Assembly (NCBI GenBank): GCA_903813345.2
Contig: CAIIXF020000005.1
Coordinates: 28,091,375-28,155,374 of the forward strand
Direction: 5' to 3'
Length of the DNA stretch: 64,000 nucleotides
From: Owenia fusiformis
Lineage: Eukaryota > Annelida > Polychaeta > Sabellida > Oweniidae
Shown: one piece after another, positions 34,201 to 44,130 of the stretch
How the letters are laid out: every line of letters starts with the position of its first letter
Numbering within the stretch: position 1 is the first letter of the stretch
Translations under genes and position numbers: made by a program
The notes under the pieces: generated by a model
Databases searched by the model: none
The model's input: only the letters and a program-made list of their open reading frames with translations
Told to the model about the DNA's origin: nothing

Positions 34201-37200
34201 CGGCTGTTTGGTTTCAAATTTTGTACTAATCACGAAATACTTCATATATGGTAGAATATCGAGATGGAACCCTGGGAGCCAATCCTCCTTGGTTTTCAAG
34301 GCAATATATTACTGTATAGACTTCTACTGGTTGTTCTGGGGGAATTGGATGAAAGGCTCAAAGTATTAAATACAACCTTCATGTAGTAAGATGGTAAAAT
34401 GCTCTAATGTGATACTGTTTATATGCACCATAACATCAAGTTTTAAAATACTGAACAATTTCAATTCATTTATACACAAGAACACAAATGTGTACAAAAT
34501 GTCCCCACCAATGGGTGATCCTGTCAAATGGTTATCCTGAAAATGAGTAGACAAGACTTTACCAACACAATTTGAGGACGGAAAATCCAAAATGGTCACC
34601 TTAAAATTTACCCAGAATGCCAAAAGTTTAGTCAGTTCTAGATATTCATACTAAGAACCACCCCTGAAAATTTGAAATTGATCCGTCATACAGTTAACCA
34701 GAAAACATGTAAACAAGACTTTACAGACAAGATTTCAGGATGGAAAATCCAAAATGGCTGCCTTGATATTTACCCAGAATGTCAAAAAACTTAAATCTGT
34801 TTCTAGATTTTCATACTAAGAATCATCCCTGAAAATATAAAATTGATCTACCAAACGATTCACCTGAAAACGGGTAGACAAGACTTTACAGACAAGATTT
34901 TAGGACAGAAAATCCAAAATAGCTGCCTTAACATTTACGCAGAATGCAAAAAAAAACTAATCAGATGTAGACTTTCATACTAAGAATCATCCCTGAAAAT
35001 ATAAAATTGATCTACAGAACGGTTCACCTGGAAATGCGTAGACAAGACTTTACAGACAAGATTTTAGGATGGAAAATCCAAAATGGCTGCCTTGACATTT
35101 ACCCAGAATGCCAAAAAACTAATCAGTTCTACATTTTCATACTAAGAATCATCCCTGAAAATTTGAAATTGATCTACTAAATGGTTCACCTGAAAATGCG
35201 TAGACAAGACTTTACAGACAAGATTTTAGGACGGAAAATCCAAAATGGCTGCCTTGACATTTACCCAGAATGCCAAAAATCTAATGAGATCTAGATTTTT
35301 ATACTACGAGTCATCCCTGAAAATTTGAAATTGATCCACCAAACGGTTCACCTGAAAACGCGCAGACAAGACTTCATAGACAAGATTTTAGGATAGAAAA
35401 ATCCAAAATGGCCGACAATAAAAAAGTCCTTATGAGTTTTTGCTGATTTCTTTTTACAAAATTATCACATATAACTACTGTTAACAATAACATAGGCTTT
35501 TACAACAAAGTACATCTGAAATTATTTATCAAGCTACTAAATAGTTAAAGTATGAAAACTTAAAAACACCATTCAATATGATACAAAGTATTATCGCGCG
35601 CTAACTTTTCTTAAAGACATTCAAAATGGCTGACATGACTGAGCTAACAGGTCCAAAACCTAATCAGATGTAGAATGAAGTGAGCTGAACAAGATCTTAA
35701 AGTTTTAAAAGCAACTGTGAAGCTGTTTTTCTTAAAGTTTGCAGATAAGGATTTTAGCATTTGACTTCAAAATGGCCGACAGGAAGTAGGTTTGGAGTTA
35801 ATTTTTTTTCATCCACATCTTTTCACACTCATAAGTTATCCCTGAAAATTTGAAGGTGATATCTGTAGCGGTTTTGGAGAAAACTCCCGGACGTACGGAC
35901 GGACGGACAGACAGTAGGACGCCCCTAGGCCGACAATATGGCCCCACACTATGTGGTGGGGACATAAAAAGCATAAAATCATTAGATATTAGGTATAATT
36001 TACAAAGGGTATCAAAGGGGAAGTCAACGGTTTTGACTATTGACTGTACAAGCACTGGGGATGACATGATGTCATGACACAAATTTAATGAGATTGATGG
36101 AATAATTATTATGAATGTGAATGTTAATTCTAGTTCCTGAAGTTAGTCCTACTTTATATTTTCTTCTGACTTATAAAACAATTGACAGAAATTTTTCAAT
36201 TCTGAGTTGGCCATTAAAATTATATGTTGACCCTAAACAGACTGCATTAGTGCTGGTCCATCTCTGGATAGATCAATATTATATTATCTAAAGCCCAACA
36301 TACACCAATGGGGCCAATCCCGCTTGCTCTATGGAGTATTCTATCAAGTACCATAGCAAGATTAGAAAGCTTTGCCCTACCATTTTGATCCAACAAGTCA
36401 CCTGATCAAAAGTCCCAAAATGCCCAATTTAAAAGAATGAACATGTTCATTTTCAATGGGGCTTGGTGGGACTCAATGGGGCAAAGTCTATGGAGGTCAC
36501 ACCATGCCCCCTTGGTGTATGTTAGGCTTTAGTGGCATTTGGCATCATATATTAGGGAGGTAAAGTTACAATATGTCTTTAAAAGAACCTGTATGTGAGC
36601 ATATATTATTTCGACCCCTGGGGATTACTGTCTTGCTCTCAATTCAATTTTCCAGGGACTTAATTACAATTATCTTCTGTATACCTTTATACTCAGTCAG
36701 CCAAGTAAACAGTACAAATGGGAGAACTAATCTACAGAGGACAATAATTCTACATATTCAAGTACAAGCTGTTTTAAAAAAGTGTATCATAACCTCCTTC
36801 TTATCTAGATACACTTACTTCAGTGAAGTTGTGTAATGCGCCAAAGGTTTTCCAACATTTTCAGTCAAGACTGATTGGCCAAAATCAGTCAGCTGACTCA
36901 TGAGCTCTTCTAGTTCTGGTGTACGCACGTAGACACGTCGTCGTGTTTCGGCAAACGATTCATGGATCATCCAATCCCGGAACTGATCAGCAGCTATAAA
37001 AATGTACAACAACTTCAAACATCTTTCTTTAATCAATATACATGTATAATCCATTAGCATTAATACTCTTAACATTGTTTTTCTTAGTTTTCAGAAATGT
37101 CATAATTGATCTTAAGCAAATATATGGTACAAAGCACTCAAAGTCTTGTTAAATCTTGTTATAACCTGACATGTAAAGATACTACACAATGATAAATGAT

Positions 37201-40200
37201 TTTTTGTGGCTTTATACTGTGTTATTAACAGCATAGTAATCTAATATTTTCTATGTAATGGCACATTACTAACAACTTCTGCCTAGAAATGAATAAAACA
37301 CAATTTATTGAAGGGGAAATATATCATAAAATCTACAAGAATCTTCAGGAAAGGAACTAATGAAACACAGTGTTTCCCTTTATCCAAGTAACTGCGATAT
37401 CTCAATTATCTTCAAAATTAAATTGTTCTTCCCCAAAATGATTTTTCTCTATGAGACAGTAAGCATGGCAAGAATCCCAAAATTGACAAAATGTTCACTT
37501 TTTTCAAAAATCAACTCTATATTATATGTATGATTCTCTCTGAAACTTTTCAAGGTAATAAGTATAAATATCACATATTACATCATAACTAGTGCCTAAC
37601 ATCCATATTAAGTAAGGCCATGAAGCAAGATTACCCCATAACCATTTGCAGACAATTGCATCGCATGTAACATAACCATTATGGTAAACATCATTATGTT
37701 ATACATGTAATAAATGCAAGTAACAACAAATATACTGTGAAATGTATTTCTACTAACATGACTTGAAAATTTACTGAAAATAGCATCCTTTCATTGCTTC
37801 GAATAAACAAGGCATTAACATGCAAAATGTCACCACCTGCTGTTTGTTACAGGTGCCGAACGCATACTGAACACCATCCATAAAAAGTTAGAGACTTTAA
37901 CAATATGTCACCACGGGACTTTAAATGCAGAAATAACATTCTTCACAGTATATTATGATTAAAAAGCAAATGTTATAAAAAATACAAACAAATTAATTCA
38001 AACCATGCCCTTAATCTATAACAGGAATTCTAACTGAACATGAAAAATGTATATTATTAACATCTCAGAAAGGCAGGCAAAAAATTAATAGAAAAACAAA
38101 AAGTATGCGGACACATATAAAATACAATTTAATTAATACACTTATAGTATAGGAAATAATTAACTATTTTAAATACTCTTATAACAGGTATTAGGTAGTA
38201 TAGGGAATAAATATTATTAAAAAATCATTAATAACAGATTTATTATCAAAAAACTACAACATTGAATTATGATGTTGGAGATTGTTTTTACTTCGACATA
38301 GCCAGTTATACCTAAGAAAGGCCAAGTGTTGTTTAAAAGGTAGTAGTAAAAGGTCATTCTGTCAGCACAATCTGTGTGCAAACCACAGTATAATTTTTTA
38401 TAAGAAAATCACACTTTAGCTGGTCTACCAGTTAACAAAATGGAGCATGTGTGATATCAAGAAGGGGTCTCTTTGGCAATGGAAGGATATTGAAGATACC
38501 AACAAACACCTGATGTACACTTCATCACGATTTAGTTCCTGTTCACCTGGTCCCCCATTTTTATTTTCCATTAAAGGCAGAATCAAATCTATAGGGGGTG
38601 ACAAAATTGCAAGCAAAAATTGACCAACCAATCTATTCCTTACAATCTCAAATACACCTAAATATTTCCCAACAGACCCGCAATTTGTTATAAATTGGTA
38701 TAAAATTCCAAGTGCAAAAATAGGAAAAAAACGTTAAAATTCTCCCAAATAATAAAAATATGGTAATCATATTTATAGAAAAAATAATACATTATGTAAA
38801 AATCTTAGTTATTCTTGAAATTAAGTTTGCACTTTTTAGAAAAAAGGCATGACAAGGAATGATATGAGCCAAACATATGTTATAATTGAAACAATCTGTT
38901 GTAAAGCCCAACCACGCCCACTCGCTAGATCTGACTCTCTTTAATACCTCCTCTTTCCAAGAATAAGGCCAGAATAAGTTATATGGTTAACAGGGTTCAG
39001 AACACTAAAACATGATCCTAAATCTCTGTACAAAACATGTATTAGTAAATACTGTACAGTAAGTGGAACACCCTCTTGATCACAAAAATGTTCCACTCAG
39101 AAGTGTCCACTTACAGAAGTGTTCACTTCAAATTAGTCAATAGGTCACAGGATTTTTAAGTTTTCTAATTGGCAGGTCTTACTGTACATATAATGTCTTT
39201 TTGGGCCTTATTTTTTAATATTAGGTCAAATTATCAAGAAAATAGGCCTTAAATTTTGGGTTTTAGGCGCCCAATATTTTTTCAGACTTGGAAAGTGCCC
39301 CCCCCCTGTTTAGTTTTCAAATCCGCCCTGCTGTACAACTTCAACCCACAAGCTTAACAATGATTTATGAAAAAATTGTGAAATAGAAATATTGATTGTG
39401 AAATAGAAATATTTTAAGCAGTGCTTAGGAAACACAATTCTGAAAAGAGGAAGTGTAAATCTAGTGATGAATGTATTTTGCTGACAGTAGAAGTAAAAAC
39501 ATTCTCATAACTATGAGGTAACCATGGCAGTATAACAGACTTAAGTAACTTAATTATCCAATCAGGATAAGTCAAATTGAATCGTTTAAGGGAATGCTTT
39601 CAACATCATTAGAGAAAGAATAATTTCCTATATCAATTATCAACTGCATTTAATAGGTATGACAACACACATGTATTATTTTTGCCTAATATTGGGAATA
39701 TACACTTTTTAAAGTGTCACCCAGTTCATATATTGTATTTTGTGTGTATTTTAAATAATAAATAAACATAAACATAAACATTATAATGCCATGTTTTATT
39801 AAAACAAACTAAAAAGTTAAATGAACAAAACAGAATTTTAACAACTGCTACCTTCTTTGGTCCGACTCTTGGCTTAAAAACCAGGAAAATATCACATCAA
39901 ACATTTGAACAAGTATACAGTAAAAAAACAATGGAAACGGGGATATTGGATTCATTTTATCTCATACCATGTTCAATACTGTTTCATCTGATTCCAAGGT
40001 TAAAATTTAACTTTTTGTTCCTGAACAATATTTTAGTCGACAAATTGGATGAGATAAAATGATGTTTGGGTCTATTAGATTGAGCAAGTCCCTCGTAAGA
40101 TAAATAAATTATATCAAACTGAGGGGCGGAAACCAAGGGTAGATATAATATATCTTTCCCAATCAGGTTATACCCTATCCAAAATATAAAGTCAATACAG

Positions 40201-43200
40201 ATATATTCATGATGGAAACGGGCCATGAAACAATTTTATTTCAGGCTCAATATACAAAAATAAATTTCATTGCGACTGTATGTTAACACCAGAATAATCA
40301 AGGTTTATTGCAGTGATAAAATCTATGGTCGTATTGTTCCCATATATCAAAGAATTATTCTTATTCCTACGATTGTAATGTGATAAACCTTGTTAAGAAA
40401 CTATTGATTGGATCATCATTTACATTCCAATATTCACAGCTTGGCATCATTTCGACATTGTGTAATATGGCGGTGAGAATTAGAGGTCTCATAATTGGCG
40501 ATGATACTTCTTTGATTACCTCTGTTTTTTGCTTTTACATTCTTGATATAATCGCGTAACATACTCTGGTTTTTATAAACTTTGAAATGGAAAAAACAGC
40601 AAACAAGGAGGAAGAATCTACTCAATGTAATACATGTAATACTAGGAATAACCTCATGCTTTTGAATTTTCGAAAATAAAATGCAACATACACATGTATC
40701 TAATTATGAAATATGGTTCCAAGCTCTATCATTGCTAATATTGAAATTTTTTGCACAAAAATTGAAATATTGTGATGTCAAATAATATATCACATTACAA
40801 TCGTAAGATTAATTATAGCTTTGGTCTGCTCTGCCTCTGGTATTTCCTGTGCCTGTTGGGAGACAATTCTGCTGTGGACCTAGCTGCTATGGTAACATAC
40901 ATAAGGTATACAAACATAGTCTGGGATTGGAGAATTCCGAGTTGATAAATTACATTTTCTGATGGTTAATCAAAAAAAAAACATACACCTACAAAAAATG
41001 ATTTTACTATATTTTTGTTTTTTATAAAAAATATGGGCCTGGGTATTTTGAAATAGAATTTTTTCTATATTTCCTAGATAAGACCAGAGCCATAATCCAA
41101 ATTAGCCATAGAAAAGCTTCACATCATTGGCCAACACTAGCTCAGCTGCAACTATATTAATAAGATATGGACCCCATTTCCCTCCAGAGAAAAGATCAGT
41201 GTTTTCAACAGTACGAGTAGTTCTTTCAGATATTTGTTGTTAGTTCTGGATTAGATAAAGATGTTCCGCAGAAATGAACATGTTTCTAGCAAAAGTGTAC
41301 CATGCAAAATAAGAAAGTGCTGGTATATTTCTAAATTGGGTAATTCATTACACCTTGTAATGTAATTGAGTGAATAAAGTCAACCCTTCCTAGCCCAAGA
41401 CATTGCCACAAAAAATTGCCATCTTACAAAAAAATTATTTCAATTAATTTGACTTCAAGTTACTAAAACTATGCTCCAGTTTGCTTCACTTACTTTTTCC
41501 ATGTTAAAATTACAGTGTTCACTCGTAAACAGTTTCAGATTTATTCTCAAATAAAGAATGGGCACATATGGCATTACCTTGTTCTGCCACAATGCTAAAT
41601 ACAGCCTCAAGATAACATTAAGCTAAAACCATAGTACCTAGATTCAGGTTCAAAACACTCATGTTGAAATCAATAGGAGCAGTAACCTGGGAGCCTGCAG
41701 TTCAAGAATGAATGCTATATTTATGTACTTTTGTATGAATATCATACTGTTGCAAGATGCTTCTAACACGCAAAAAAAAAGAACCATAAAAACATTCTTT
41801 CAAGCCAAAGTGATCAGAAAAAATGTTGCATTTTGAACAAGTCAAAGCAAAAAGTCATGTTGTCGAAGAGAATCTTTCACAAAGTTTTAATGGAAAGGCT
41901 CAAAATGATTGTGAAATCAAACATATTTTCATGTAAAAAAATAATAAGAGGGGAATCAGGGTGTTATAATTGACAAATCACATAATTCTTAAGATCTGAA
42001 ACAAACAGAACTGTTTAAGAAATATGGGGCTGGGTTGGGAATCAAGGAATTTACAATAAATAGGCATATTAATTAAATAAATTCCTGGTTTATGGGCAAA
42101 TTATGGGACTGATTGTTACAAGCTAGCAATATTGATAATATCTTGCATCAATTATCTCCAGTGATATCCCCAGGATTCTTCAGCACCCAGTTGACAATTT
42201 GAACATAGCATCTGCACCCAGTTGAAAATCAATTGCACCCGGTTGAAAATCAATTCCACCCGATTGAAAATCAATTCCACCCAGTTGAAAATCCATTCCC
42301 CCGATTGAAAATCAATTGCAAACAGTTAGGATTTAAAAAAGGTTAATAAACCTTTTCTTATTTCAAACATTTCTTGATCTGGAAGTTCTGCAATCAGTTG
42401 AGAAAAAATCCTGTTAGACCCTCCTCCAATTTAAAAAAAGACCATAGATTCGATGCAAGACAATTACATTGAATGCAACAGAAAGCTTTCTTACTCTGTT
42501 TATACAAAGATGGACTTATATCTTCATAAATACTGCACTGACGGGATTTCTGATCCTTGATACTAGATTTTCGATCCTTGATACTAGATTTTCTATCCTT
42601 TATACTAGATTTTCGTTCCCTTATACTCGATTTTCGATCCTTGGAAGTCATCAATGGTCCTAATATGTGAAATAGAGAGAATTTATAAGAGAAAAAGTTA
42701 AAGAGAAATCTATGTAATAAAATAGTACACAAAAATTAGCAATTAGGGATCGCACAATACTTTGAAGCATTCTCATTTGCTCATTTCAACATGATATGTA
42801 AGCATAGCCATGGCGATACAGATCATCAAATATTGAGATTTAAACTTTTTTTAATTTGATTCACATTATTAATTATATTGAAATTTGCTATACTGTTTCA
42901 CTTCAAGCACCTTTTCTATCATTTTTATATATTTGCAGGTGTGATTAGAGGGAAACTTATACTGATTGCACAATTTGCAACAATTCCTGAATGAGGGAAT
43001 TAGAATTGTGAGACCCCTACATATTTACAAAAGTTCTTCCATGAAATAAAGAATAAATTATTCATTTAAAAGCTAGTGCGAGCAATATAAGGACATGATT
43101 CCATCATGGTCTTAAACTGGTTCATTGTCTAATACTATTGAGACATAAATAATAAATCCATAGTTACGCAAAAGAAGGAAGTGTTCATTAGGCTTTAATC

Positions 43201-44125
43201 TTCCTTGAGAACAGATCCTATTATAATAGACAATTCTCAGAAGACAATTCTTAGAAGCTCTTGCTATACCTTTGAAAAGGACAACTCATTTACTATTAAT
43301 AAAGGCAAAATAAAGCCAATTACTTCTATTATTCCCATGTTTAGTCTTACCGTAATCGTTAAGCTCATCGAGTAATGGCGGGTACATCGCATCAACGACA
43401 GCCAACCAATCTTCAAGGAGCATTTTCCCAAGCTGTTCTGGTGTGCTAAAATATTTCACCGGAAGTCCTTTCTTCACAATTCTATTTTTCAAATCGTGAA
43501 TTTTTTGAGATGCATAGTCAGATTCACACTGAAACATTTCAAGTTCTCGTTCTCTCTCAGCCTCTGGTAATTCAGTAAACAGATGATCCGTATGCTCGGG
43601 CTGACGGAAGTAGAAATAGCAATGTTCATCTTCCGTCAAAAATGCAGCTTCGATAACCTCAAGTTCCGTAATACTACAATTTTGATATGCATCCTGAAGT
43701 ACCCAATCATATCCACTAGAGGCTGCCACCATATAATTTTTATCCAACCAATGACAATCATCTGGAAGATCCTCATATTTTCCTGGTAAAGGTGGATTAT
43801 CAGTAGGTCTATGTGAGCCATAACGTTCTCCCAATAAACAAATGAAAAATGGTGATGAATGTGCTATATAGTCCAAGCACATTTGGAGGACTTGGCCCGA
43901 TGCTGCTTGTTCGTCATTTATGCCCCATCGAAGATCAATCGGGGCAAAATATGTCCCTCTATCCTGGCAAACAGCATTTATAGTTGGGAAGATCTTTTTT
44001 ACAAGGTATTCTCTTTCAAGTTGAAAGTCAAGAAAAGTTGAACTGATAAAAGGCCGAATTGGATGACGAACTTCAAATTGTTTCTTAGCAATACTAAATT
44101 GTCTCTTTAACTTTGGTGGACCCAT
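19293..44125 (-). CDS. TTC41: TTC41-like (nephrocystin-3-type) DUF4062-NACHT-TPR protein, ~1701 aa, 17 coding exons
   Basis: Coding exons in transcript order: 44125-43351, 36993-36819, 31372-31161, 29855-29710, 29203-28741, 28299-28060, 27838-27622, 26327-26144, 25841-25695, 25217-25064, 24526-24366, 24110-23921, 23641-23491, 23058-22912, 21447-21341, 21190-21098, 20836-19293. All are GT-AG and in phase, giving 5106 nt. Residues about 22-110 form a DUF4062 domain (PFISSTFLDFQLEREYL, DLRWGI, CLLGERYG). A NACHT-type NTPase follows, with Walker A GRRGCGKT (330-337) and Walker B LLIDGIDEL (418-426). Then come LSDRPLFLSVLANEL, a winged-helix-like region and HKQLARYFWQQ (about 693). TPRs of kinesin-light-chain type run from about 920 to 1190. 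The last exon adds 514 mostly disordered basic residues. STAND proteins of this plan are ATP-driven scaffolds, and nephrocystin-3 relatives act at cilia, so function here is inferred. The start ATG lies 5 nt inside its exon, after a TTGTTTCAG acceptor. The tail seems longer than in mammalian TTC41. Confidence 0.85.
20858..20880 (-). repeat. (TTTG)n polypyrimidine tract at the last TTC41-like intron
   Basis: On the plus strand an AAAC tetranucleotide repeat is directly next to the acceptor AG at 20837-20838. On the gene strand, TTTG repeats therefore serve as the 3' splice tract of the 1.5 kb terminal exon. Its length variation could alter splicing strength. Confidence 0.7.
21008..21058. repeat. 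18-bp minisatellite in the last TTC41-like intron
   Basis: About 2.7 copies of an 18-bp unit (ACTGAAATGGTTGAATTG) in the intron between exons 20836-19293 and 21190-21098. Confidence 0.75.
21558..22663 (-). mobile_element. Internally deleted mariner transposon with intact TIRs
   Basis: Terminal inverted repeats of about 40 bp are essentially identical. They begin CGAGGGGTGATTCAAAAGTA at 21558 and end with the reverse complement at 22663. TA on both sides is the expected Tc1/mariner target duplication. The 1.1 kb length is below the usual 1.3 kb of complete mariners. The insertion is in the TTC41-like intron between exons 22912 and 21447. Near-perfect TIRs imply fairly recent activity of the family in this genome. 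Confidence 0.9.
21914..22402 (-). pseudogene. Mariner transposase, middle deleted
   Basis: The N-terminus starts at ATG about 22402 (MSNKHGNAIV ... VEFLIQQ), as mariner transposases often do, and stops after 30-odd residues. A second frame from 22315 encodes the C-terminal part: the second catalytic Asp in LLHMDNAPAHRSK, then PHAPYSPDTAPCDFYLFPTL with the third, 35 residues apart by my count, and a VRRQKKVIELGGEYIED tail. The helix-turn-helix DNA-binding region and the first catalytic Asp are missing. The copy therefore cannot encode an active enzyme, but it could be mobilised by a complete relative. Confidence 0.85.
23160..23372. repeat. 'GGCCCGTAGCC' dispersed repeat
   Basis: Starts CAGGCCCGTAGCCAAGGGG and ends near AATGGGCCTGGGC, with 'CACTTTTCAAGTGAAGTG' and 'ATTTTTTGAGAAGTGAACGCC' inside. 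Close relatives are at 30795-30905 and 30980-31140. It lies in the TTC41-like intron between exons 23491 and 23058. Confidence 0.6.
23757..23919. repeat. ~19-bp AT-rich minisatellite abutting a TTC41-like exon donor
   Basis: About nine imperfect units near 'TATTCAAAATTTTATGT' end only about two bases before exon 24110-23921. On the gene strand the array therefore starts within the first bases of the intron, right at the donor. Confidence 0.8.
24581..24652 (-). repeat. tRNA-derived SINE head
   Basis: On the minus strand GGCTATGGCTCAGTGGAAGA gives a Pol III A box, and 40 bases on GGTTCTATTCC gives a near-consensus B box. This reproduces the head of a tRNA-derived SINE. The anticodon arm is not well formed and there is no 3' acceptor partner, so it is not a functional tRNA gene. 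It lies in the TTC41-like intron between exons 25064 and 24526. Confidence 0.6.
25180..25380. repeat. ~102-bp tandem duplication spanning a TTC41-like splice acceptor
   Basis: AAGCTGGTAGTCTCTGATAG occurs at about 25181 and again at about 25282, and the following 100 bases are nearly identical. The unit contains the start of coding exon 25217-25064 together with its acceptor. A second acceptor with about 37 bases of exon-like sequence therefore lies upstream on the gene strand, near 25319. Confidence 0.85.
30795..31140. repeat. Two copies of the 'GGCCCATAGCC' dispersed repeat
   Basis: Copies at about 30795-30905 and 30980-31140 share CAGGCCCATAG, AAAATGGCCAAA, CACTTGTAAAGT or CACTTGTGAAGT, CACAATGGTGAAAA and CTCCCATAATTTTGAA. 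A shared leader (TCTAGAAAGATATATGTGTAT) precedes both, so the pair is itself a duplication. Located just downstream, on the gene strand, of TTC41-like exon 31372-31161. Confidence 0.7.
31612..31738. repeat. 'GTCACCAC ... GTGGTGAC' dispersed element, copy 1
   Basis: Contains GCATAAATATGCAAAAATGT, CACCACCTGCCATTTGTTACA and, at the far end, AACAATATGTCACCACTTGTGG. Copy 2 is at about 37808-37918. Copy 3, reversed, is at about 61686-61830. Length and order are conserved, so this is a short interspersed family of unknown class. Confidence 0.6.
32817..33767 (-). mobile_element. Mariner-like element with ~155-bp TIRs, nested
   Basis: It begins CAGGGTGACCCAAAAAAAAT and ends ...GGGTCACCCTG, with flanking TA on both sides. 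The inverted arms stay alignable for about 155 bp, far longer than the usual 20-40 bp of mariners. The inner part on the minus strand is a decayed transposase. The copy is 951 bp and is nested inside an older inverted-repeat element in the large TTC41-like intron. Confidence 0.85.
32900..33690 (-). pseudogene. Decayed mariner-superfamily transposase
   Basis: Translated in changing frames on the minus strand, it shows pieces of a DDD/DDE transposase in the right order: VRFSDESHSLLSEHVN (first catalytic Asp region), DGASPHTSNDSIAWL (second), then LDLNAPDFYIWGYLKDNVYE (third, normally SPDLNPCDFFLWG) and an 'IAELQ' helix. Stops and frame shifts break it in many places, so no protein is made. Confidence 0.75.
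34088..34291. mobile_element. MITE with 9-bp TSD (MULE-like), copy 1
   Basis: Ends CAAGGAAGATTGGCACCCAG ... CTGGGAGCCAATCCTCCTTG. The flanks GTATTCAAG (34079-34087) and GTTTTCAAG (34292-34300) are a 9-bp target duplication with one mismatch. The interior, with 'GATGGCGGCTGTTTGG' and 'ATATATGG', matches the copy at 53413-53716. No coding content. Confidence 0.85.
34499..35965. mobile_element. Pearl/Helentron-like element with six ~163-bp tandem repeats
   Basis: The 12-bp word ATGTCCCCACCA at 34499 recurs inverted (TGGTGGGGACAT) ending at 35965. Between them lie six tandem units of 162-165 bp, anchored on ACAAGACT at 34551, 34713, 34878, 35042, 35204 and 35366. Each has 'GGAAAATCCAAAATGGCTGCC' and 'CATACTAAGAATCATCCCTGAAAAT'. 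A diverged tail has 'GCGGTTTTGGAGAAAACTCC', a GGACGGAC-rich patch and the closing repeat. Terminal inverted words around a core array of about 160-bp units match molluscan 'pearl' elements (non-autonomous Helentron relatives), and the class assignment rests on that resemblance. It lies in the intron between TTC41-like exons 36819 and 31372. Confidence 0.65.
36288..36532. mobile_element. MITE with CTAAAGCCCAACATACACCA ends
   Basis: The left end CTAAAGCCCAACATACACCA and the reverse complement of the right end (CTAAAGCCTAACATACACCA) differ at one base. TA adjoins the left end. The 245-bp interior is GC-richer than its surroundings and non-coding. Located in the TTC41-like intron between exons 36819 and 31372. 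Confidence 0.75.
37808..37918. repeat. 'GTCACCAC ... GTGGTGAC' dispersed element, copy 2
   Basis: Shares CAAGGCATTAACATGCAAAA, TGTCACCACCTGC-TTTGTTACAG, AACACCATCCATAAAAAG and AACAATATGTCACCAC with copy 1 at 31612-31738, in the same orientation. Confidence 0.6.
38570..38630. repeat. Dispersed repeat fragment 'TAAAGGCAG ... GGGGGTGACAAAAT'
   Basis: TTAAAGGCAGAATCAAATCT and GGGGGTGACAAAATTGCAAGC here match 27418-27475 with few differences. Two short members of a dispersed family in introns of the same gene. Confidence 0.5.
39055..39188. repeat. MITE-like 'GTGGAACACC' element (copy B)
   Basis: Starts CTGTACAGTAAGTGGAACACC and closes GGCAGGTCTTACTGTACA, an inverted partner. It has the same plan as the elements at 10797, 44690, 54340 and 61117. 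In the TTC41-like intron between exons 43351 and 36993. Confidence 0.5.
42160..42420. repeat. 'GCACCCAGTTGAAAATC' array
   Basis: Five or six imperfect units of about 22 bp (CACCC-GTTGAAAATCAATT) between CCCCAGGATT and AAAAATCCTG. A longer copy of the element at 14625-14815. Confidence 0.7.
42540..42645. repeat. 21-bp minisatellite
   Basis: About five units of a 21-bp word near GATCCTTGATACTAGATTTTC. Because the period is a multiple of three, the minus strand reads as a Ser-Ile-Lys-Asp-Arg-Lys-Ser repeat. There are no splice sites or conserved context, so it is treated as a repeat in the first coding intron of the TTC41-like gene. Confidence 0.8.
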
Positions 44126-44130
44126 CTTGT

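Noticed and set aside
35798-36082. Short ORFs with 'SVRPSVRP'-like and 'GRTDGRTD'-like repeats
   Set aside because: Produced by the GGACGGAC-rich tail of the pearl-like element; no gene structure.
42394-42732. ORF with a KSSIKDR repeat on the minus strand
   Set aside because: It reflects the 21-bp minisatellite, lies in an intron of the TTC41-like gene and has no fitting splice sites.
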